Below, piece by piece: positions 1 to 12,600 of a DNA stretch of 64,000 bases. The stretch covers positions 78,725,552 to 78,789,551 of the forward strand of contig NC_057815.1 in assembly GCF_910594005.1 (NCBI RefSeq), read 5' to 3'. The position numbers and the translations under genes are program-made. The stretch comes from Cervus elaphus. Lineage: Eukaryota; Chordata; Mammalia; Artiodactyla; Cervidae. The stretch's first letter is position 1; each line of letters starts with the position of its first letter. A model generated the notes under the pieces. The model searched no databases, had not been told where the DNA came from, and saw nothing but the letters and a program-made list of their open reading frames with translations.

Positions 1-430
1 ATAAACAAAGACACCTTTGTTTTGCAGAATAATACAAAGGCAAATCTGTTACTTGTTTAGTTATTTTTCATTCTAAATGCTTTTATGGGTTAGATTTATT
101 ACATTAGATTGTGCTGATAGCATTTGAGCATAATTTTAAGTGGTATGATTTCATGGCCATAAATAGTTGAATTTGCACCAATACTTCCTAATGAAAGTCA
201 TAAGTACAATAAGCTTAACACTCTCTGAATGCTATGTGAAAATTATTTCACAAGTACCAAGAATGAGGGTATGGCTTACTTTATGAATTGCTCATCTGCC
301 AAAAGACACCTCCCTCCCGAAAAAAATACTCATTTCCTCTATCTTCCCTTCACATGTAGCCTCCATTTTCTGAACCTTCTTATAGTCCTGGTTGCTAATC
401 ATGGTTATCTAACTCCCTTTTTATCTCCAG
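1..430 (+). other. PDHX intron (3' part), no repeat recognised
   Basis: AT-rich sequence ending in a pyrimidine-rich acceptor before the first visible exon. I see no transposon or gene in it. Confidence 0.7.
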
Positions 431-605
431 GGATGCTCTCAAACTGGTCCAGTTGAAACAGACGGGCAAGATCACTGAACCCAGACCCACCCCAGCCCTG
501 CCAACCACTCCCACAGCGCCTTTGCCCCCACAGGCTGCAGCCACTCCATCTTATCCCCGGCCAATGATCCCTCCTGTATCCACTCCCGGACAACCTAATG
601 TAGAG
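431..605 (+). CDS. PDHX: PDHX exon (sixth from last): end of E3-binding domain and linker
   Basis: The exon follows the acceptor ttatctccag and is followed by the donor gtaatg. Its first base ends a codon begun in the previous exon; translation then runs [15 protein letters not shown], the final helix of the peripheral-subunit-binding domain that contacts E3. About 40 residues rich in Pro, Ala and Thr follow, including SYPRP and [12 protein letters not shown], matching the flexible linker between the binding and core domains. The exon ends on a codon boundary. A start codon seen at 433 within this exon is in another frame and is not real. Confidence 0.95.
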
Positions 606-3600
606 GTAATGTCATCTGAATAGATTTTTATTTTTCAGATTTAACTGAGAGAAAAAATAAGAACCATTACTCTTAACATTTAATGGGTTCTTTTACTAGT
701 CTGTTATGAGCTACTAGTAGTGCTCAAAGTGATAAAGACAGAAACACTCTGTTTTGCACATTTCTGTAAACAAAATTTGTATATACAGTGCTAACTTCCA
801 AATAGAATTATGATTCAATTTAAATTTGCCACAAGTTCCACAGTGTACGTGCCATGTATCTGCCCTATAATAATGATACTTTCCATGTCTTTTTCCCTTG
901 GGTGTGCTACTAGTTACCAATAGCTGACAGCAGCTCCCTTCTGTAGATATGTTTTATTTTTTGACTAACAGTGTTGATAGGCTTACAGTGAAAAACCTGT
1001 AGAAATTGTATAGCTAGTTGTTCTCGCCCTCTTGGATACATGCCCTTTTCTGTTTTCAAATTACTCCGTTTTACCTCTCTGTCTCCCTTTGTTAGTACCT
1101 TTTATGTCATTTGCTTCCCATCAGAAGAAATGCAGGATAATCATGTTTGTTTAAAGTTGAATGGGCACTGAAAAAAATAAACCTACAGTGCCTTTTCTGA
1201 TGGAGAAATATATTCAAATGTAATATTGTCAAAGAATTAGAAACAGTACAAGTTTCATGAGAAACAGATTTTTGAAATGTATGTTAATGATTCATGTCTA
1301 CATACACAGCAGTTTATGAGTAATCAGATCTTATTTCTTTAAAAAATAAGTTATTCAAATTTGGCAGATAAACTTTAAAATTCTTTCAGGATATAAACAT
1401 TATTTATTTTATTTGATCAAGTGTTTTGCTAGCATAAAATGTTTGATTCTCTTAGAAAGCATTTGTAAAAAAAAATCAGCTGTACTTTTGACTTTTTTTT
1501 ATTATCCTAAGTGATTGTAATCCTGCCCCAGAATGACGGACAAAAAAGAAATTAGCCATAATTTAAGGCCCATCATGTTTTTGTTAGAGGTTCAAGGAAC
1601 AGAATTGAAAAGCAACAGTAAAGTTATAGGAAGACTTTCTCATTTCATTCATACTTTATGAGTTTATTGAAAATAAGATCTCATGTGATTTGTTTTATTC
1701 TTTTTTTTGTTTTTGTTTTTTTTTTTGTTTGTTTGTTTTTTTTTGTTTTATTCTTAATTACAAACCAAAATAGAAATAATTTGGGAGATTATCTAGTATT
1801 TTGGATTATCTTTTTCTCATGTATGCCATTTTAATAAGTAAGAATTCCCTGTAGTTGTTTTGTTGATATATTGATTTCTTTGAGTTTTAAGAAGTGATGT
1901 TTGTAACAAAAGCTACTTACAAGCTTATAGGTAATATCTCGGTAAGCACACCCATTAGGGAATTATTTATGATTTGGTATGTTTCCTTTATTTTTTTTTA
2001 AGAAAGTGTGGTCTTTATTCCTGACAGCCACTTTTGGCTGGGCTGTGTCTTCATTGCAGCTCAAGGTCTCTCTGTTGTGGCACACAGGCTTTCCTGTATT
2101 AAACTTTATTTTCTTAAGTTAGGTCATTGAGATCAGATTTCTGTTATACAGTTTATTTGCTTGTTTTTTTCAGTTCTGTTTATGATTTAATGGACATGTT
2201 ATCATTCTTTGCAGGGCACATTCACTGAAATCCCAGCTAGCAATATTAGAAGGGTTATTGCCAAGAGATTAACTGAATCTAAAAGTACTATACCTCATGC
2301 ATATGCTACTACTGACTGTGACCTTGGAGCTGTCCTAAAAGCTAGACAAAATCTGGTCAAAGGTTAGTAAAACTGAGTTTATTTAATGTCATAAACATGC
2401 TAAACTAATATGATATCCTTTGTTTATAAAATGTACATTGTGTATCTTCTTAACTTCAGTTTCATCATCTGGACATATTTTAGTATTAGAAAAGAATTCT
2501 CTTTTCCTATAAGAAATAAATTGATTCCATAGTATTGAATACATCATACTTTTTGGAATATCTGAAGAAGCAATTCTTAACATTTTAGAACATAAAAATA
2601 TCCAAAACTGATTTAAGAATATTTTAAAGATATCTTAAGATATCACTCTTCTTTATATGTTTTAATTTTTTAGTTCATATTTAAAATGTACTTTCATGGT
2701 TTTAAATTTGTATTGTTTCTCTCCCAAATCAACTAAAACTAAGGTTGCTGAGAGACATAAACTTTTTAGTATAAACTAATGTTATTTTCTGTGTTTTTGA
2801 TAGTAGTCATTTTATGGGTGTATCTCCTTCATTTTTGAAAGATATTTTTGCTGGGTGTAGAATTTTAAATAAACAGGTATGGTTTTTTAATTTTGTTTTT
2901 GTTTTTTCAGTAATTTTAAAGATATCATTCTATTATCTTCTGACTTACAGAATATTGGCTGCCATTCTTTTTCTTTGTTATCCTATATATGTGATGTTTT
3001 AGCAGTATGACTATTACGTGCTTAAAGATTTTTATTTCCCTTTTTTTTTTTGACTTACTGCATTTATCCTGTCTGGGTTTCTCTTAGCTTATCTGTTTTG
3101 TGGTTTGTGTCTTTAATTAATTTTGAAAACTTCTAGATACAGTTATTTGTAACTATATCTTCTGCTTCATATTTTTTTCTCCTTTGAGCTCTAATTATAA
3201 ACATATATATAAACATATATAAACAATTATAGACATATAATTATAGACATAATTCTAAAGCTTAGATATAACCTCAGTTCCCTACTGGGCTCAAGAAAGT
3301 TACGATTTTGTAGTTTATCTTGCTTTGCCTCTCACCCTGAAGGGCACAGCTTTCTCTTATGGCTTTCTACATCCTAAATGAAAGCAGGACTGGTAAATCA
3401 GTTTAGGTATGGACTTTCAAACCTGACAGATTCTAACAGTCCAAGGAACCAAATGGAAAGCTATTTTAGACAGAGTGATCAATAGTCAGAAAGTTAACCC
3501 TGGAAGCTCCCCTTGGTCTCAAATCAAACTTGCTTAGTTTTGTATGACGTAGAGGTTATTGTGGAAATAATTTTCCTAGTTCCTTCCTCTCATGAGATAG

Positions 3601-6600
3601 GAAGCAGTACTATTTCAGTGGAGGTATGGATTCATATAGTATCTGCATTGCCCAGATGTGGTTTTTCCTTTCAATTAGGGATTTTCTGTTGAGTCTTCAA
3701 AAAGCCCACATTATCCATGCATCTCTACTCCTCTTTCTTATATGAAGTTACAATCTATAACATTCTATAAGCATGTTTCACACTTTGTTTTGTAACAATA
3801 TGCAAATGAGAGTATTTGATATTCCCTCACAGTCTGTGTCCAACTCAGTTCAGTTCAGTTGCTCAGTAGGGTCCGACTCTTTGAGACCTCATGGACTGCA
3901 GCACGCCAGGCCTCCCTGTCCATCACCAGCTCCTGGAGTTTACTCAAACTCATGTCCATTGAGTCGGTGACGCCATCCAACCATCTCACCCTCTGTCGTC
4001 CCCTTCTCCTCCTGCCTTCAGTCTTTCCCACCATCAGGGTCTTTTCCAGTGCATCAGTTCTTCACATCAGGTGGCCAAAGTATTGGAGTTTCAGTTTCAG
4101 CATCAGTCCTTCTAATGAATACTCAGGACTGATTTCCTTTAGGATGGACTGGTTTGATCTCCTTGCAGTCGAAGGGACTCTCAAGAGTCTTCTCCAACAC
4201 CACAGTTCAGAAGCATCAATTCTTCGGCACTCAGCTTTCTTTATAGTCCAACTCTCACATCCATACATGACCACTGGAAAAACCATAGCTTTGACTAGAC
4301 GGACGTTTATTGGCAAAGTATGTCTCTTTTTAATATGCTGATTAGGTTGGTCATAGCTTTTCTTCCAAGGAGTAAGCGTCTTAATTTCATGGCTGCAGTC
4401 ACCATCTGCAGTGATTTTGGAGCCCAAAAAAATGAAGTCTCTCACTGTTTCCATCTTTTCCCCATCTATTGGCCATGAAGTGATGGGACCAGATGCCATG
4501 ATCTTAGTTTTCTGAATGTTGAGTTTTAAGCCAACTTTTTTACTCTCCTCTTTCACTTTCATCAAGAGGCTCTTTAGTTCTTCACTTTCTGCTGTAAGGG
4601 TGGTGTCATCTGCATATCTGAGGTTATTGATACTTCTCCCGGCAATCTTTTTTTCTTTTTTTTTTTAGTTCTACCACTTTATTGCTACCAACCCATCTCC
4701 CTCCACCCTCATGCACACATGCTCAGTCATGTAACCCCATGGACTGCAGCCTGCCAGGCTCCTCTGTCTATGGACTTTTCCAGGCAAGAATACTGGAGTG
4801 GGTTGCCATTTCCTCCTCCATCTCCCGGCAATCTTGATTCCATTTTGTTTCAAACAGTCTGGCATTTCACATGATGTACTCTGCAAATAAGTTAAATAAG
4901 CAGGGTGACAGTATACAGCCTTGACATACTCCTTTCCCAATTTGGAGCCAATCTGTTGTTCCATGTCCAGTTCTAACTGTTGTTTCTTGACCTGCATACA
5001 GATTTCTCAAGAGGCAGGTCAGGTGGTATGGTATTCCCATCTCTTTAAGAATTTTCCAGTTATGTCCTACTCTGTTCTTAATAAAATGTTAGCAGTGGTA
5101 TCCTTTCCATATGTTTGAAAGGAATTTGGGGAAAACATCTTTCCACATACTAGGTTTGGGATGCCTATCGGAAATATAAGTGAAAATGTCATGTGAGAAA
5201 GTGTGTGTTTGAGACTGAAACTCCAGATACGGAAGGATTTACGATAGAATTTGAAGGACTCATTGTCATATAAATGGTATCTGACTGAAAGAGAGTGAGC
5301 AGATTGTGGAATAAAACCAGGAGAGTCTGTAACACAGATACCAGAAAGAGAACGTGTTTCAAGATGAAGAAAGTGGTGAAATATAGGAGTATGATGAGGG
5401 TGGGGAATCATGTGAAGACTGCCCACTAGGGCCCTAGATTTGGAAATCATCAGCTGGTAGGTGATTTGGGAAGTCTTCACTGGGGACACCTATGAATAGT
5501 AGGTAAAATTGGAAGGATGCTGAGATACATGAGAGATAAGCACAGTGAGTTGATAAAAGTCTCTCAGCACTGGAAATCCATTTATTTTTCTGCTCCTAAA
5601 GGAGTTTTAAACAAAGATGTCTGTATTTCTGGAAATCTGAATTATAAGAGCTGTGTATTAGAAAAGCAGCTGACAGTTACTGTGACAGTTTGGCAGTACT
5701 TCGGTTTATGGTAATACATCTAATCCCTTTCTGAAATCTTAGCATGCCTTTGGAATGAACTGTTGTGCATGTAAAATTCCATGATACTATAGTAACTGGA
5801 TTTGTGTATCCTCCACATACCATGACTAGATATTGATCTTAAAGTCTTTTTCTAGAAGCCCATGCAATAAAGAATCAAATATAGTTTCCATTTTCCAACA
5901 CTTTCATACGCACTGGTAAAGCAGAGGTATAAACCCAATGCTTTTGTTATGATCAGCCCTTTGGGAAGGGAGGGGACCCCAGCTTTATCTTAAAATCATT
6001 ATGTATACTGGAAGAACATTGATTTAATTGAATTCACCATAAAACTAGTGAGAGACCTCATATCATTCATTGCATTAGGATCCATGCCAGCATTGCTTCA
6101 TCTTTGGCATTTACTATGTCCTGTTTGGTTAAATTAAAAGTCAGCTCTTATTTAATGTAGTAATTTAAAATTTTTTCATTGCATGCCTTGTTAGTAAAAA
6201 GAAATTTCTGAAAACTCCAGCCCCCTGCCTGTGTGTGTGTGTGTGTTTATATATATGTGTGTGTTTATATATATACTTGTTTTTTTAAGGTGATTGTTCA
6301 ATATAATCAGTATATTATAAAGAGTACACAGGATACAGACATTTGAAAAGGATTTGGAAGAAAATGAATCGTCTTGTAAACTTCCTGACTATACATGCTG
6401 TGGACAGACCATTTTTCTTTTTAGAGACACAGGACTTGCTTCTTTTTTTTTCTGATTATGGTTGTCATGTATCTTTCAAGTACTTGTGTATGATATCTGA
6501 GCAATTTAGAAGAATTGTAATCAGGACTAGGAGTAAACATTTACATTCATGGTTAATATTATTTATCCAAGACCTCATATAACACAAATTTTTCTACTCA

Positions 6601-9600
6601 AGGAAACCTTATGACTAAGCAAAGACCTGTAGTATTTTTTTGCCATTGTTTGTCAGTACAGTTCATAATTTAAGTTTGAAATCATAATTGTTCATTTTAA
6701 AGTTTTATTTTGAATATTAACTATCATATGCTTATTTTTCTTTCAGATGACATTAAAGTATCAGTAAACGATTTTATTATCAAGGCAGCAGCTGTTACAC
6801 TTAAAGTAAGTAGTAAAGCCCAGATAATTTTGGCTTCTAAAGTAGTCTCTAATTTTTGGGGTCAGACATTTTTCATTTGTGAGGATTTGTTTTGATTTAT
6901 TTTCTTCTTTCATTTCATTATTATCTCTGAAGAATTTAAAATCCTCTGGGGGTTGAGACTTTATTATTTGGACATAGTGGCATTGTTGAATAAAAGAGTT
7001 GAGCCTTGAAAGATGGAGAAGTGAAATGAGTAGTTGAACAGTGATGAAATGGAAATCAGTGTAGCATAACTGTGAGAAACCTAAGTGAAAATTCATCTTA
7101 GGAGAGTGGTCAGGAATAAAATTAGAGAGATTGGGTGGAATCAAATTGTGGATTGCTGTCCTTAAATGACGTGCTGGGAGGCTTGGATCAAACTTGGCAG
7201 AAAGCAATGAATTTTTAAAAGAAATTAGTTGTTGATATCCATTTTCAGCATCATTTCCTCTTGCGATAGTTGACAATATTATCAATACACACTGTTTCCA
7301 GGCATTTGGTAATTTTTTCTGTTTTTTTTCATCCTCAGTGTAGCTGTGTGTATATTAAATATGTACATGCTCATATATAGTATATGTTGCTGTTTTAGTT
7401 GCTAAGTCATGTCTGGCTCTTTGTGACCCAATGGACTGTAGCCTGCCAGACTCCTCTGTCCATGGGATTTCCCAGGCAAGAATACTGGAGTGGGTTGCTA
7501 CATTACCATTTCCTTCTCCAGGGGATCTTCCCGACCCAGGGATCAAACCCATGTCTCCTTCATTAGCAGGCAGATTCTTTACCCTGAGCCACCAGCGAAG
7601 CCCCATATATAGTATGTAGCGTATGTTAATGAAGCCTAGGAAATCTCTGTTAAATAGGAAGTCATTTATTAAGGGTCTGCTAATATCTCCCAGGGCTCCA
7701 CTGAGAAGTCAGGTTTCTTTACGCCACAGGAATAATGCGGTTGAATGTCACTACCCCTCTACCCTCTTCTCTTCTCCTCCAAGTCATGTCAGTCATCATA
7801 TGAGGCAGGAAGGCTCACAAATATTAAATACTCCCTAGCAATTAGGTTTAAGAACAAAAGTCTTTTTCTTAACCATGATATAAAGAGATCAAAACATGTA
7901 TAAATCATCAGAATTTCCTTACGCTTGCTTCAAAAAAGATAGTGTTTATTCTTCCCAAACATAAAAGTTATTTAATATAGAAGTCCAAACCACTTTTTTC
8001 AAATCAAATTTTTCTTTCTTTCCTTCAGTCTAGCTATATTCACTTTAAAAAATGCATAGCATTAGTTATTTTTCTCTAATAACCTTAGTCTAAAGCTCCT
8101 TCTTGAATAACATGTTTTTTCTACTTGTGCCTTCTAGCAAATGCCTAGTGTTAATGCAAGCTGGGATGGAGAGGGTGCAAAGCAACTGCCCTGTATTGAC
8201 ATTTCAGTGGCTGTGGCAACAGATAGAGGTCTAATTACACCAGTCATAAAAGATGCTGCTGCTAAGGGTCTACAGGAGATTGCTGACTCTGTAAAGGTAG
8301 GTCTTAAGCGATACTATACTCGCAAAATGTTGGAATTTACTTTCTGGAAAAGACTTGACATGATCTGGTCACATTGTGAGATAGATATGTGTGTGTGTGT
8401 ATGTGTGTGTGTGAGAGAGAGAGAAAGCTAGAGAGATTTTTGGTATTTTGAAATGATTATCAATTATGCATATATGTTTTTAAGTTTTGATCCAAATATA
8501 TTTTAAGATTATTTTGCATTCAAACATTCAGAAATAACATGCATATTTAGGGCCAGCTGCATTCAAGCTACAGATGACTGCTTTATTTCCCAAAGTCCGT
8601 AATTTGACCCTAAATATGATATCTTAGATAGATTTTAAAGTTAAAGCTGAAACTGTATTTTTATTAAAGTGCTCACTTTTCACAGCACTTTATTCTTAAA
8701 AGTTTATTCATTTCCTCTCTAGGGTTGAGACCACTGAAAGTACTTAGTATTCCAGAAGCAAAATTTTTGTTTTTTCCCCCTGGGCTCTAATATGTAAGCA
8801 TCAGCTCTCACCAAAATTACTGCATTGAATAGGCAGGAACATACACAATAGGTCAGCTTTGATAGCCTCAATTAATTTCCAAGGGTAATTTTTGGCAGAA
8901 GTATCCCAGGGCTTGAGGGTGTTACCTTTGAAAATTTCAGATTCATTTAGATAAGTGATTCTTTTTCCATTTATCAAGGATAAATGGATGAATAAGTAAA
9001 TAAATAAATTATATATATATATATATATATATGTAAAACAAGTTATAAGGGGGATTAAAAAGTAGAATGTAAGACTTCTTTATGGAGCTGTATGTAGACC
9101 TACTTATCCCAGATAAATAAATGAATGGAAAGTGAAAGTTGCTCAGTCATGCCCAGCTCTTTGCAACCCATGGAATTCTCCAGTCCAGAATACTAGAGTG
9201 GGTAGCCTTTCCCTTCTCCAGGGGATCTTCCCAACCCAGGGATGGAACCCAGGTCTCCTGCATTGCAAACAGATTCTTTACCAGCTGAGCCACCAGGGAA
9301 GCCCAAGAATACTAGAGCGGGTAGCCTATCCCTTCTCCAGCAGATGTTCCCAACCCAGGGCTTGAACGAGGGTCTCCTGCATTGCAGGCGGATTCTTTAC
9401 CAGTTGAGCTCCCAGTGAAGCCCCAGTGAATGGAAGGTAATCTACTTTAAAATGCATAGTTTTGGATCTTGAATTAAATATAATTAAAGGTGACCTTAGT
9501 GGAATTTGCATACTTAGATCTTTTTCCCTCCTCTTTGGAAAGATTTGCAGAGTGTTTATATATATAAAAAAGGAACTTTTTTTAAATTGAAGGGTGGTAT

Positions 9601-12600
9601 TCAAAAGTTAAAGTAATAAAGGTTGGATTACTTAGATGCTGCACACCTTTTTTTCATGAACAGTTTTCAGCAGCAGTGAAATACATGTAATTTTAGTGTT
9701 TTTGTGGTGTTCATATGAGATTAGATTAAACAGAGTTAGAATTTCCTTTAACTATAGGTGGCTCAGATGGTAAAGCATCTGTCTACAATGCAGGAGACCT
9801 GGGTTCAATCTCTGGGTCGGGAAGATCCCCTGGAGAAGGAAATGGCAACCCACTCCAGTACTCTTGCCTGGAGGAGCCTGGTAGGCTACAGTCCATGGGG
9901 TCGCAGAGAGTCGGACACGACTGAGCAACTCCACTTCCACGTATAGAGTTAAAAATTAACTGTTACAGGGAAGTTTCCTTGATTCTAACCAGTTTATCAA
10001 TTTTAGCCCTATAATATGATTCTTAAAGCAGCTATGTTAGCATTCGCTGTTCCTTGCATCCTAAGAGAAACTAAGTTGAGGTGGTGAGGAAGCGGTGTCA
10101 CACGCCTCCCAGCAGTGGGAAGGGCCCTCCCAGCCCTCGGGAATATCCCAGGGCTTCTGGTGATCCTTGAGCATTTCCTGTAACTCCCAGCAGCTCCTGG
10201 GTCTGTTCGCTCTGGCTACTTTCTGAGCTTCCCATTCTGCCTGCCTCTCTCCTGCTTCAAGGTCGCTGATTAACACTCCACTAAGGCTTCCCTCATAGCT
10301 CAGTTGGTAAAGAATCTGCCTGCAGTGCAGGAGACCCCGGTTCGATCCCTGGGTCAGGAATATCCCCTGGAGAAGGGATAGGCTACCCACTCCAATGTTC
10401 TGGCCTGGAGAATTTCATGGACTCTATAGTCCGTGGGGTCTCTAAGACTTGGACACGACTGAGACTTATCACTTCCTTATCTTATCTTATAATGTACCAG
10501 ACAATAGGCTAAGCACTTCACTCAATCTTAATAGCTTTATATCATAGTTGGAACCTTAACTTCAAATTGAAGAAACTGAGATTTAGCACAAACTTTAAGA
10601 AATTTGCCCACAGTGTTGCATCTAGAAAGCACTAGAAGTTGTTTGTTTAAACCCAGGCATTTCTCAGTTCAGATGCCACTTTCTTAGGCCTTCTGTGGCT
10701 TCCATAGCTAAGGTAGGTTCCTAAATAAACAATTACCCTGTTTATTGTCTTTGTATGGTTTATAAGTCTTTGAATTTACCTTGTTTATTTATTTGTCGAC
10801 CCCTGTATGTTCCGGACACTCTGATGTTGACTGTCTTGTTCATTGCCGTATATCTAATTCTGGATGGTGCTTAGAAGATACTAGTTGCTCAGTGAATTTA
10901 TTTAAAAAAAAGTTTTCAATAAAAACTATTCTGTTGGAAGTAGTTTTTCAAGGAATTTGTTAGACTGTGACTGTCTACCCATGGATTCCAAGTTAAGAAT
11001 GCCTGCTCTAAGTACTTCTTGACGCTTAAGAATCGCGAGGTTGTCAGTGTGTGGGACTGAAGGCCTGCCTCAGCAAAGTTCAGGTTTATATTTCCTAAAT
11101 AAAGTAATACAGTAACAAGGCTTAAATTCCATGCTATTCTTCATTAATTACAATAGTTTTAAGAGACAGAAGCAAAGTTTACCTCATTAGTAGCCAGTAA
11201 ATTTTTTGAATGAATTAGTAAGGCATGTGATATATTTTGAGCTTCCCTGGTGGCTTAGCAGTAAAGAATCCTCCTGCAATGCAGCAGACACGGGTTCGAT
11301 CCCTGAGTTGGGAAGATCCCCTGAAGAAGGGCATGGCAACCCACTCCAGTATTCTTGCCAGGAGAATCCACTTGGACAGAAGAGCCTGGTGGACTACAGT
11401 CCATAGGGTCACAAAGAGTCAGACATGACTGAAGCAAATTAGCATGCATGCAGGAGGTAATTTTAGAAATAGTTGCTAGTTAGCTTGTATTATATCCTGT
11501 CAACTTGATGGTTCAAGGAACACGTGCTTTGATTTTTAAGTTCACATTACCGGGAAATCCCAATGAGAATTAGTTACTTTTAGAACCAGTGATCCTCATC
11601 AGAATCTATCCTTACTCCGTGCTGTCTCTTGAGTTCATTGATATGAATATCCTACTGATATGTTTTGGGTTTATAGAGATTTTTTTAAAGTATATTATGT
11701 ATGCTGCAGTCTTTTTTTTTTTTTTTAATAATAAATGTTTTTTGTTTCTTTTAGCCTGGTAACTCATCAGGATGTGCTGTGATCATGTGCCTTTAGAGAA
11801 AAGCTTTTAAAGTTCATATGATATGTGCTTGTTGTTCAGATCATGTGAAGTTATATTGCTTAAGGCAGGAAAAAATATTGTTCTATTTTTGGTATTCCAA
11901 GTACAAGTCTAAATTCATCTCTTAATTTTTCATTCCAGATCTATATAGTTTTGTAAGTAACTGTATGCTAATAATATAAATCTGTAATTGATGCATTTGG
12001 CAGTAAGTCACAATGAGATCATTTTTAGATTTTTAAAGAATGTTTTATTTTTCAAAAATTCAATCATCCATGATTTAAAATTAAATAGTTATCAGTGATA
12101 ATTATAAATATACCTTTGTTATCTATATAATACATCATATTGAATAAGCCCTAGATTTGTATCATCTACCCAATGACAATAGCTTCATTTATCCCTACTC
12201 TCTAAAATAATTCTTTATTATTCATATGCAATGATTCAGTCTATGTCCCCTTGCTTTTGAAGCATTGAAAAATAAAAATTAAGAGAAGTATGATTAATTG
12301 CAAGTACAAGTAGAGGAAAATTCAACTGCTTTTCGTTCTCAGAGTATTGTCTGTCTTTCCTTCTGTAAGTTTTTAGACATCAGCTTTAGGGTGATATGAA
12401 ATGACTACATTTTTACATCCATTGTAGCAGCGTAGAATAGACTAGCTCATTCCAGAAATGCTTTAGCTATAGGATCAAAAACGACAACAAAAAGTCCATT
12501 TTCTAGGGCTTTGTCATTCCACTTCTGAGAAATCATATGAAATAATTCAAAAGAAACAAATTAACCAAATTATCTGACTAGGAAAATGACTGAATTGTGG

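Larger units (their letters stand above)
606..2214 (+). other. PDHX intron, 1.6 kb
   Basis: Contains a T/TTTG-rich low-complexity tract (about 1698-1750) and a probable CHR SINE fragment near 1990-2095; otherwise unrecognised AT-rich sequence. Confidence 0.8.

Noticed and set aside
5067..5489. A 140-residue - strand open frame in a PDHX intron
   Set aside because: No recognisable domain and no splice or promoter context; likely chance.
6761..7285. A 174-residue - strand open frame
   Set aside because: It overlaps a real PDHX exon antisense and lacks any motif.
9122..9435. A CRISPR-like or other regularly spaced repeat array, here and at other repeated blocks
   Set aside because: The repeats are SINE copies scattered in both orientations; this is vertebrate DNA and no array of short direct repeats with spacers exists.
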